In this document: in pieces, positions 1-5,200 of the stretch
How the letters are laid out: the number at the start of each line of letters is the position of its first letter
Numbering within the stretch: position 1 is the stretch's first letter
Source of the DNA: Candidatus Altimarinota bacterium
GTDB taxonomy: Bacteria; Patescibacteriota; Gracilibacteria; UBA4473
Direction: 5' to 3'
NCBI GenBank assembly: GCA_026982915.1
Contig: JALWQU010000080.1
Span: forward strand, 1-6,606
Length of the DNA: 6,606 bases
Notes under the pieces: generated by a model
The model's database searches: none
The model's input: only the letters and a program-made list of their open reading frames with translations
What the model was told of the DNA's origin: nothing
Translations under genes and position numbers: made by a program

Positions 1-1
1 G

Positions 2-241
2 AATATTACCAAAGAAGCACTTATCGAGTTTCAGATCGCGAATGGGATTATTAAAAATAAAAACAGTCGAGGGGCTGGAAATGTCGGTCCAAAAACTAGA
101 GAAGTTTTGAACAACATAATTGCACAACAAAAAGAGCAACAAAAACAAGTATCACAAAAAATACTCGCCTACCAAAAAGCACAAAACCAAAGGCAATACT
201 TCGCTCAAAATCAAGTAAATACCCTTATGGCTCGTAAATAA
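2..241 (+). CDS. Peptidoglycan-binding-domain protein, C-terminal fragment
   Basis: This is the last 79 residues of a protein that begins before the window; the frame is open from base 2 and ends at TAA 239-241. The first 37 residues carry the end of a PG_binding_1-like repeat: a KEALIEFQIANGI helix and then GAGNVGPKTREVLN, matching the family pattern ALxxFQxxxG...G.xGPxTRxxLN. Such repeats bind peptidoglycan and usually sit in secreted or surface proteins, often joined to hydrolase or adhesion domains. The remaining 40 or so residues form a Gln/Lys-rich, probably helical tail (many QQ, KQ and QK steps) that ends in MARK. The N-terminal part and any signal peptide are outside the window, so the catalytic role, if any, is unknown. 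The next gene begins 10 bases downstream, which suggests co-transcription. The domain call is fairly firm and the overall function is not. Confidence 0.75.
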   Translation, partial: NITKEALIEFQIANGIIKNKNSRGAGNVGPKTREVLNNIIAQQKEQQKQVSQKILAYQKAQNQRQYFAQNQVNTLMARK

Positions 242-251
242 TTTCAAAAAA

Positions 252-1484
252 ATGATACACGCAAACGCTCTCACTTCTGGATTCGAAAACCTTATTCATA
301 TTAAATTCAATAAAGAAATTATGGAGCTGGGGATTTTTAAGCTCTCGATTCAACTCGGACGAGATCTTATGGGTCTTTCTCTTACCTACTTTATGTTTTC
401 GTTTCTAAACTATGAAATCTGGCAAATATTCTGTTTTTATTTTTTACGACAGGTTCCCTTTTTCTTTACCATTCCTTTTATTACCCATTTTATTGAAAAA
501 TTTGGATTGAAGCACGGTGTTTCTACGAGAGGCGCCGTAAGTATTATCTTCTACCTTTTGTTACCAGTCCTGATGACCACTGACTTTTGGCAATCAATTC
601 TCTGGCTTATGCCTCTTTTTATTATTCGATCATTTTTCATTAATACTTCAAATGTTGCCTATGATATTTGTATCGCTAAACACATGAATCAGCATAAACA
701 AGGCTCTGCGATGGCAGGGATTCAGATCGCTATTATGGCGGGGGCGGTATTAGCTCCCATAATGGGCGCTTTTATTACGGCCTCTTTAGGGTTTGAATAT
801 GTTACCTACTTTGGAGCGCTCGTGCTCTTGATTGGAAGTTTGATTCTTTATGCCACGCCTGATGAAAAATTTAAAGTGCCTTACACGCCTAAAAAAATGG
901 TACGAGATTCCTTTCGTCGAACCTCAAAATATTTTTTCCAGGCAGAACTGGGGCGGATTTTCTTCGATGTTATTTTATGGATTATTTGGCCCATATTTTT
1001 AATAATATCACTTGATAGCATCACGGACTCGGGAATGGTTATAGGTTTTTCTTCTGGTATTGCGATGATCGCGGCCTTCTTTATCGGTAAGCGAATCGAT
1101 ACACAAAAGAAGTCTCAATCAACCATTCTCAAACACGGAGCCTACCGAAGTACTTTTTTAAATTTCTTTCGAGCGATTTGGATCGAGCCTATGACGCTTT
1201 CTATTATTGACGCGCTTAGCCGAATAAATGATCAAACTATCAAAGTCCCCTATCAGGTTCATTATTACAAATGGATGCACGAAAAAGATACGTTTGAAAG
1301 AGCGCATATTGCTCGTTTTTTAGCGGAAGGATTTTATATGTCTATTATCGCTTTTATCCTGCTCATCTTTTGGGTTTTTCGTGATATGGGAACACCGCCC
1401 AAGGAAGTCTTTATTGGTATCTTTACGATTGGGGCGCTCGGAATGGTGCTCACAACACAAATTCGAAAAATAAATCGAAAATGA
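252..1484 (+). CDS. MFS-type integral membrane transporter
   Basis: This 410-residue, strongly hydrophobic protein fits the size and layout of a Major Facilitator Superfamily carrier. Clear membrane segments lie near residues 38-53, 57-78, 97-113, 115-135, 155-178, 183-201, 236-256, 262-280, 357-377 and 385-402, with weaker ones around 298-320. Two loops resemble MFS motif A: ITHFIEKFGLKHG (77-89) and GKRIDTQKKS (279-288). They occupy equivalent places in the two halves, consistent with the MFS six-plus-six pseudo-symmetry. The C-terminal half is less hydrophobic at the expected helices 9 and 10. The ATG at 252 is chosen because it lies 10 bases after the previous stop, directly behind an A-tract, as other starts in this window do; there is no Shine-Dalgarno. 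The substrate cannot be read from sequence. The stop is TGA, overlapping the ATG of the following signal peptidase-like gene, which indicates translational coupling. Confidence 0.75.
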   Translation: MIHANALTSGFENLIHIKFNKEIMELGIFKLSIQLGRDLMGLSLTYFMFSFLNYEIWQIFCFYFLRQVPFFFTIPFITHFIEKFGLKHGVSTRGAVSIIFYLLLPVLMTTDFWQSILWLMPLFIIRSFFINTSNVAYDICIAKHMNQHKQGSAMAGIQIAIMAGAVLAPIMGAFITASLGFEYVTYFGALVLLIGSLILYATPDEKFKVPYTPKKMVRDSFRRTSKYFFQAELGRIFFDVILWIIWPIFLIISLDSITDSGMVIGFSSGIAMIAAFFIGKRIDTQKKSQSTILKHGAYRSTFLNFFRAIWIEPMTLSIIDALSRINDQTIKVPYQVHYYKWMHEKDTFERAHIARFLAEGFYMSIIAFILLIFWVFRDMGTPPKEVFIGIFTIGALGMVLTTQIRKINRK

Positions 1485-2017
1485 AGTACTTATTAGGTCT
1501 TTCCATAATGGCTATTTTTGCCATAGCCCTACCAACGGTTAAAACGCAAAAAAATCTTATTATCAAGAGATCTTGCGAAATGATAAAAACAGCTACGGTA
1601 AAAGGAAACTCCATGATCCCTCGTCTCAAGGACGGTCAAGCCGTTCGTATCGCTTGGGATTATTATGATTGCCATTCTTTTCAAAGAGAGGATATTGTCG
1701 TTGTTTTTTTTCCCTCACAAGAACATCCCTTTATAAAAACCTTATACGGATTACCCGGCGACAAAATAACTTTCAATAAGGGTAAACTTGCTATAAACAA
1801 TAAAGTCCTTAAAAATTCAATGGAGGACATCTTCACTTTTGATCGATTTGAAATCCAGCAAATCAAAAAAGCTCTAAATGAAGAACAAAAAATAAAACCA
1901 AATAATTTTATTATTTTAGGCGATAATATTTTTAATAAGTTTTCTTCGCGTAAGTTTGGACCGGTTTTTCAGGATCAAATAGTCGGAAAAGTCCTTGAGA
2001 AAAATCTGATAAATTAG
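1481..2017 (+). CDS. lepB: Signal peptidase I-like serine protease (family S26)
   Basis: This 178-residue protein carries the signal peptidase I signature set. An N-terminal hydrophobic segment (residues 3-20) anchors it in the membrane. KGNSMIPRL contains the catalytic Ser44. FIKTLYGLPGD contains the general-base Lys86, matching the box YIKRxxGLPGD. LGDNIFNKFSSRKFGPV (146-162) matches the GDNxxxSxDSRxFGPV box. The Ser-Lys dyad is complete, so an active enzyme that cleaves signal peptides on the outer face of the membrane is expected. It has a single membrane anchor and is short, more like Gram-positive Sip enzymes than E. coli LepB. The start at 1481 overlaps the transporter stop as ATGA and supplies the anchor helix; starting at Met34 would lose it. 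The gene closes the envelope operon and is followed by a terminator. A specialised S26 maturation protease cannot be excluded. Confidence 0.85.
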   Translation: MKYLLGLSIMAIFAIALPTVKTQKNLIIKRSCEMIKTATVKGNSMIPRLKDGQAVRIAWDYYDCHSFQREDIVVVFFPSQEHPFIKTLYGLPGDKITFNKGKLAINNKVLKNSMEDIFTFDRFEIQQIKKALNEEQKIKPNNFIILGDNIFNKFSSRKFGPVFQDQIVGKVLEKNLIN

Positions 2018-2037
2018 TAAAACTTTCTCTGATAAAT

Positions 2038-2077
2038 AAAAAAGTGGATAGTTCATAATAAACCACCCACTTTTTTT
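2038..2077. terminator. Bidirectional intrinsic terminator between lepB-like gene and rpsB
   Basis: A 10-bp inverted repeat, AAAAAAGTGG (2038-2047) with CCACTTTTTT (2067-2076), encloses a 19-base loop and continues as a seven-T run (2071-2077). The A-tract on the left arm becomes a T-tract on the other strand, so the hairpin can end both the rightward envelope operon and the leftward rpsB transcript, whose stop codons lie on either side. Only four of the ten pairs are in the GC-rich core, so the strength is uncertain. The position between convergent genes supports the call. Confidence 0.8.
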
Positions 2078-2095
2078 AGAAAAATTTTCAAATTA

Positions 2096-2764
2096 TTAGG
2101 AAAGCGTTTTAATGAAAGTGTTAAGTATGTACTCAATGGCTTTCATAGCGTCATCGTTTCCCGGTATTAAATAATCAATGCCCGTTGGATTAGCATTCGC
2201 ATCAGCCAAGGCCACCGTTGTAATCTTTGCCACATTGGCTTCATCAATCGCGATTCGGTCGGTTACAGCATCTAAAACAATAACCGCATCTGGACGCTTT
2301 CGCATTTCGGCTACTCCGTGGTAACTAGCGTCTAACTTATCCAGGTCTTTTTTAAATTTAGCCACTTCTTTTTTTGTGTACTTATTAATACTACCCGATT
2401 CAAATTGTTGTTTTAGATCGAGGTAATAATCTACTCGTTTTCTAAGTTCTTTGAAGTTTGTTAGTAACCCTGGTGTCCATTTCTTGTCTACTAAGAAGTG
2501 ACCTTTAGGCGCTACTAATTTCTGAATAAGAAGCGCTGTCTGAGGCTTTGTGCCAACGAAAAGTACTTTTTTATTTTGCAACTTCAAAGCGGCTAAAAAA
2601 GCACTAACTTTTTCAATAGCTTCGGCGGTTTTTTCAAGATCAAAAGTCCAAATACCGTTTACTTTTTCGTAAAGGTATGGTTTCATTTTTGGATTCCATC
2701 GTTCAGATTGATGTCCAACATGAATAAGATTTACAAAGAGTGTTTTTGGGTCAACGGTTGCCAT
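2096..2764 (-). CDS. rpsB: 30S ribosomal protein S2
   Basis: This 222-residue protein is S2, a late-joining protein of the small ribosomal subunit that binds 16S rRNA near the back of the head and platform and helps dock S1 in species that have S1. Diagnostic segments are GHQSERWNPKMKPYLY (17-32), INLEKT-like FDLEKT (41-46), LFVGTKPQ (68-75), the KKWTPGLLTNF stretch (94-104, in place of the usual RWLGGMLTNF), RPDAVIVLDAVTDRIAIDEA (157-176) and DANANPTGIDYLIPGNDDA (188-206). E. coli S2 has 241 residues; here the C-terminal tail is shorter. The central coiled-coil hairpin (about 105-150) is Lys-rich and intact. The start at 2764 follows an A-tract without Shine-Dalgarno and places the conserved GHQ motif at the normal depth. 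The elongation factor Ts gene (tsf), the usual downstream neighbour, is absent; a terminator follows directly. Confidence 0.97.
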   Translation of the reverse strand: MATVDPKTLFVNLIHVGHQSERWNPKMKPYLYEKVNGIWTFDLEKTAEAIEKVSAFLAALKLQNKKVLFVGTKPQTALLIQKLVAPKGHFLVDKKWTPGLLTNFKELRKRVDYYLDLKQQFESGSINKYTKKEVAKFKKDLDKLDASYHGVAEMRKRPDAVIVLDAVTDRIAIDEANVAKITTVALADANANPTGIDYLIPGNDDAMKAIEYILNTFIKTLS

Positions 2765-2794
2765 TTTTTTAGTTTTTAAGAAATAATGTAGTGG

Positions 2795-2818
2795 AAAGAA
2801 TCTTGTATAAAGAATCTT
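2795..2818 (-). repeat. Tandem 10-base repeat in the rpsB leader
   Basis: AAAGAATCTT occurs at 2795-2804 and again at 2809-2818, separated by GTAT (period 14). It lies in the predicted untranslated leader of rpsB. Because each copy is a near-palindrome, the two copies in the leader RNA (AAGATTCTT twice) can pair into a hairpin of four pairs, a central U-U mismatch and four more pairs around a five-base UAUAC loop. Function is not known. Confidence 0.6.
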
Positions 2819-2845
2819 CGGATTTTTATGCCGCCCTTAACGCAG

Positions 2846-2863
2846 GTTGGCAAAATAGCCAAC
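2846..2863. promoter_or_regulatory. Perfect 6-6-6 dyad at the rpsB transcription start, possible operator
   Basis: GTTGGC (2846-2851) and GCCAAC (2858-2863) form a perfect inverted repeat around AAAATA. The predicted rpsB start of transcription, near 2859, lies inside the first arm as read on the minus strand. The RNA would therefore lack most of that arm, which favours a protein-binding DNA site over a leader stem. The role as an operator is inferred from position and symmetry only. Confidence 0.45.
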
Positions 2864-2865
2864 AG

Positions 2866-2894
2866 ATTCTACTTAATTCAAAGCCTAATGGCAA
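2866..2894 (-). promoter_or_regulatory. Sigma70-type promoter of rpsB
   Basis: On the minus strand, TTGCCA (2894-2889, five of six to the -35 consensus) and TAGAAT (2871-2866, five of six to the -10 consensus) are separated by exactly 17 bases. Transcription would begin near 2859 and give a leader of about 95 bases before the rpsB ATG. No better pair was seen in this gap. Confidence 0.7.
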
Positions 2895-2903
2895 CTATTT
2901 TGT

Positions 2904-2932
2904 TTGATTATTACTCAATTCTGTGATATCAT
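2904..2932 (+). promoter_or_regulatory. Sigma70-type, extended -10 promoter of the pilT operon
   Basis: TTGATT (2904-2909, four of six to consensus) and TATCAT (2927-2932, five of six) are separated by exactly 17 bases. A TGA lies directly before the -10, fitting the extended TGn element. Transcription would begin near 2939, about 35 bases before the first pilT ATG. The -35 is only nine bases from the -35 of the divergent rpsB promoter. Confidence 0.65.
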
Positions 2933-2948
2933 AAACAGAAATATAAAA

Positions 2949-2960
2949 ATGATTACTTAA
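2949..2960 (+). other. Possible three-codon upstream ORF (Met-Ile-Thr-stop)
   Basis: In the predicted pilT leader an ATG behind an A-run (TATAAAAATG) is followed by ATT, ACT and TAA. It ends 14 bases before the true pilT start and has the same A-tract context as the real starts in this window. It may affect initiation at pilT or may be chance; AT-rich leaders give such ORFs often. Confidence 0.25.
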
Positions 2961-2974
2961 CACCAATACAAAAA

Positions 2975-4042
2975 ATGGATTTTGAAAAAATTATCGAATA
3001 CGCCCTAGAAAAAGATGTTTCTGATATTCATCTTACGCCTAATCTGCCTATCTTCATCAGAAGGAATGGCGCTATGGAGACCATTGGAGAGGTTATTAAA
3101 AAAGAAATGATCAATAACCTGCTCATTAAAATTATCTCTAAAGGTCAGCAAGAAAAACTTCAAAAAAGACGACAATTAGATTTCTTATTTACTTCTGATA
3201 ATGGACACCGTTTACGAGGGAATGCCTTTTTTTCCCATGATGGTATCGCTATTTCTTTCCGAATTATTCAGAATAAAATCCGATCACTTGAGTCCCTGGG
3301 ATTTCCTGAATTTGTACGAGATGCCGTTGTCAATGCCAAACAAGGGCTTGTCCTCGTGGTTGGACCCACTGGACAGGGAAAGTCCACAACCCTAGCGGCT
3401 ATCCTACAAGAACGAACCAAGGATAAAGCTGAACATTTACTGATGCTCGAAGATCCTATCGAGTATATTTTACCCGTCGGAAAAAGTATTGTTCAGCAGC
3501 GGGAAGTTGGACGAGATCTTATCAGTTACAAAGAGGGTCTTATGGGGGCTATGCGGGAAGATCCGGATGTTCTCATGGTCGGAGAACTACGCGAACCAAG
3601 TTCTATTGCCGAAACGCTAACCATGGCGGAAACAGGGCATCTTGTTTTTAGTACCCTTCATACCAATGGAGCGGTTCAGACTATTACCCGACTTCTCAAT
3701 AGCTTCGGATCAGAACAACGACCACAAGTCCAAAGTCAGCTGGCCAATAGTCTTTCTATGGTGATTTCACAAAGACTTATTCCACGAGCGGATGGACAAG
3801 GCCGAGCACTAGCTTATGAAATATTTACCATGAATTATGCGATTGCTAACTATATTCGTCAGGATAAAATTTTCCAAATACCAAATACTATTCAGGCCGA
3901 TTCCTCAGGAAAAATGGTTCAACTAGAACAATCACTTGTCGGCCTTGTTATGGCCAATCAAATTACCAAGGAAACCGCTATTGAATACGCTCGAGACAAA
4001 GCCCAGCTAAAATCGCTACTTGAGTTTAATAATGTAGCCTAA
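2975..4042 (+). CDS. pilT: Type IV pilus retraction ATPase, PilT family, copy 1
   Basis: This 355-residue cytoplasmic ATPase belongs to the PilT branch of the secretion ATPase superfamily (GspE/VirB11 type). Hexamers of PilT power pilus disassembly, driving twitching, adhesion or DNA uptake. The N-terminal PAS-like domain covers about 1-110 and begins with SDIHLTPNLPIFIRR (16-30). The core has Walker A GPTGQGKST (130-138, Lys136), an Asp box LEDPIE (158-163), Walker B with the catalytic Glu204 in REDPDVLMVGE (194-204) and a His box GHLVFSTLHT (221-230). The C-terminal part carries the AIxNxIRxxKIxQIPxxIQ region (289-307) typical of PilT and not of PilB, and there is no PilB-type long N-terminal domain. 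The usual FP...QxR stretch after the His box is changed to FGSEQRPQVQ (244-253), so the conserved Arg is Gln253. It leads a two-gene operon with copy 2. Confidence 0.93.
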   Translation: MDFEKIIEYALEKDVSDIHLTPNLPIFIRRNGAMETIGEVIKKEMINNLLIKIISKGQQEKLQKRRQLDFLFTSDNGHRLRGNAFFSHDGIAISFRIIQNKIRSLESLGFPEFVRDAVVNAKQGLVLVVGPTGQGKSTTLAAILQERTKDKAEHLLMLEDPIEYILPVGKSIVQQREVGRDLISYKEGLMGAMREDPDVLMVGELREPSSIAETLTMAETGHLVFSTLHTNGAVQTITRLLNSFGSEQRPQVQSQLANSLSMVISQRLIPRADGQGRALAYEIFTMNYAIANYIRQDKIFQIPNTIQADSSGKMVQLEQSLVGLVMANQITKETAIEYARDKAQLKSLLEFNNVA

Positions 4043-4064
4043 CTGTTTTTAATAATAAATAAAC

Positions 4065-5144
4065 ATGGACTTTGAAAAAGTTTTAAACTACGCCGTAGAA
4101 AATAATATTTCAGATATTCATATTTCGCCTAATTTACCTATTTTTTTCCGATTATATGGTGATCTTGAATTTGTTGGAAGCAAGATAGCTCCCAACGATA
4201 TACAACTGATTTCTCAACAAATACTTTCACTGGATCAACAAGAGCAACTTCTGGTAAAAAAAAGTGTTGATTTTGCGCATACATCAAAAGCTAAACATCG
4301 ATTTAGAGGTAATTTTTATCGAACAAGAAAAGGGCTAACCTTGGCCCTAAGACTTATTCCGGATGTTATCCCTGAATTTGAAACCCTTGGATTGCCACTC
4401 TCAGTTCTTAAAGACATTATGGGACTTCAAAATGGATTAGTACTTATTGTTGGGGCTACCGGACACGGAAAATCAACAACACTCGCCTCTGTTATCAAAC
4501 ATCGTGCTACAAAAAAAGCTGAACATATTATTACGCTCGAAGATCCAATAGAATTTTTGATTGATTCTGACCAAAGTGTTATTCATCAGCGAGCTCTTGG
4601 TGATGATATTATTTCTTTTGGACACGGTCTTGAATCCGCTTTAAGAGAAGATCCTGATGTCTTACTGGTAGGAGAAATGCGTGACCTCGATACTATCACA
4701 GCCGCACTTGCGGCAGCTGAAACGGGTCATATCGTATTTTCGACACTCCATACAAATAATGCGCCAGAAACCATAAACAGAATCATTGATGCCTTTCCTG
4801 TAGATAAGCAATCTCAGATCAGAACGCAACTCGCAACAACCCTAAGGATGGTCGTCTCCCAAAAACTACTACCACAGGCTAACGGTAAAGGACGTGTCCT
4901 TGCCTATGAACTTATGAAGGTAAATTATGCTATAAAAAATCATATTCGAAGGAATAGTGTTCACCAAATAAATAATGCTATTCAAATAACCGATGATGCT
5001 GGTATGGTGCTTTTTGATCACTCCTTAGCCGAACTCCTTATATCCGGTAAAATCACCGAAAAAGTAGCCTTTAACAATGCTGTATCAGTTGGTCAAATAA
5101 AGTCTCTATTAGCGCTCCATCGGTCAAGCGTAACGGAATCTTAA
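4065..5144 (+). CDS. pilT: Type IV pilus retraction ATPase, PilT family, copy 2
   Basis: This 359-residue PilT-family ATPase starts 22 bases after the stop of the first copy and is surely co-transcribed with it. A column-by-column hand comparison gives about 160 identities over 350 residues (about 45%), with no gap needed, so the two are old tandem paralogues. All motor motifs sit at the same residue numbers as in copy 1: Walker A GATGHGKST (130-138), LEDPIE (158-163), REDPDVLLVGE (194-204) and GHIVFSTLHT (221-230). Unlike copy 1 it keeps the family consensus after the His box, INRIIDAFPVDKQSQIRTQL (237-256), with Arg253. It has a slightly longer polar C-terminus. It may be the main retraction motor, with copy 1 playing a PilU-like accessory part, or the roles may be split otherwise; sequence alone does not decide. 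The start has no Shine-Dalgarno and follows an A-rich stretch. Confidence 0.93.
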   Translation: MDFEKVLNYAVENNISDIHISPNLPIFFRLYGDLEFVGSKIAPNDIQLISQQILSLDQQEQLLVKKSVDFAHTSKAKHRFRGNFYRTRKGLTLALRLIPDVIPEFETLGLPLSVLKDIMGLQNGLVLIVGATGHGKSTTLASVIKHRATKKAEHIITLEDPIEFLIDSDQSVIHQRALGDDIISFGHGLESALREDPDVLLVGEMRDLDTITAALAAAETGHIVFSTLHTNNAPETINRIIDAFPVDKQSQIRTQLATTLRMVVSQKLLPQANGKGRVLAYELMKVNYAIKNHIRRNSVHQINNAIQITDDAGMVLFDHSLAELLISGKITEKVAFNNAVSVGQIKSLLALHRSSVTES

Positions 5145-5200
5145 TCATTCATAAAATAATCCGTGGTTTTATAATTTTCTTGGGGACATTCAACAACCAT
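5145..5200. other. Short convergent intergenic gap, no clear terminator
   Basis: The 56 bases between the pilT copy 2 stop and the phosphatase stop hold only a weak AT stem, ATAAAA (5151-5156) with TTTTAT (5167-5172), around a ten-base loop. Nothing matches a GC-stemmed terminator, so transcripts from the two sides may overlap or end by another means. Confidence 0.4.

Noticed and set aside
1482..1484. TGA read as Gly (code 25) at the transporter end
   Set aside because: Read-through would reach TAG after four more codons, no gene here has an in-frame TGA, and the conserved glycines use GGN codons, so standard stop use fits better.
1681..1866. Minus-strand ORF of 61 codons
   Set aside because: It lies wholly inside the signal peptidase-like gene, over its conserved Lys86 and LPGD region, and shows no family features of its own.
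2904..2960. Minus-strand TATGAT as an alternative rpsB -10
   Set aside because: No -35-like hexamer lies 16-18 bases upstream, while the TTGCCA-17-TAGAAT pair nearer the gene is much better.
3201..3395. Plus-strand ORF of 64 codons
   Set aside because: It is an out-of-frame shadow of pilT copy 1, spanning the Walker A coding region, with no recognisable product.
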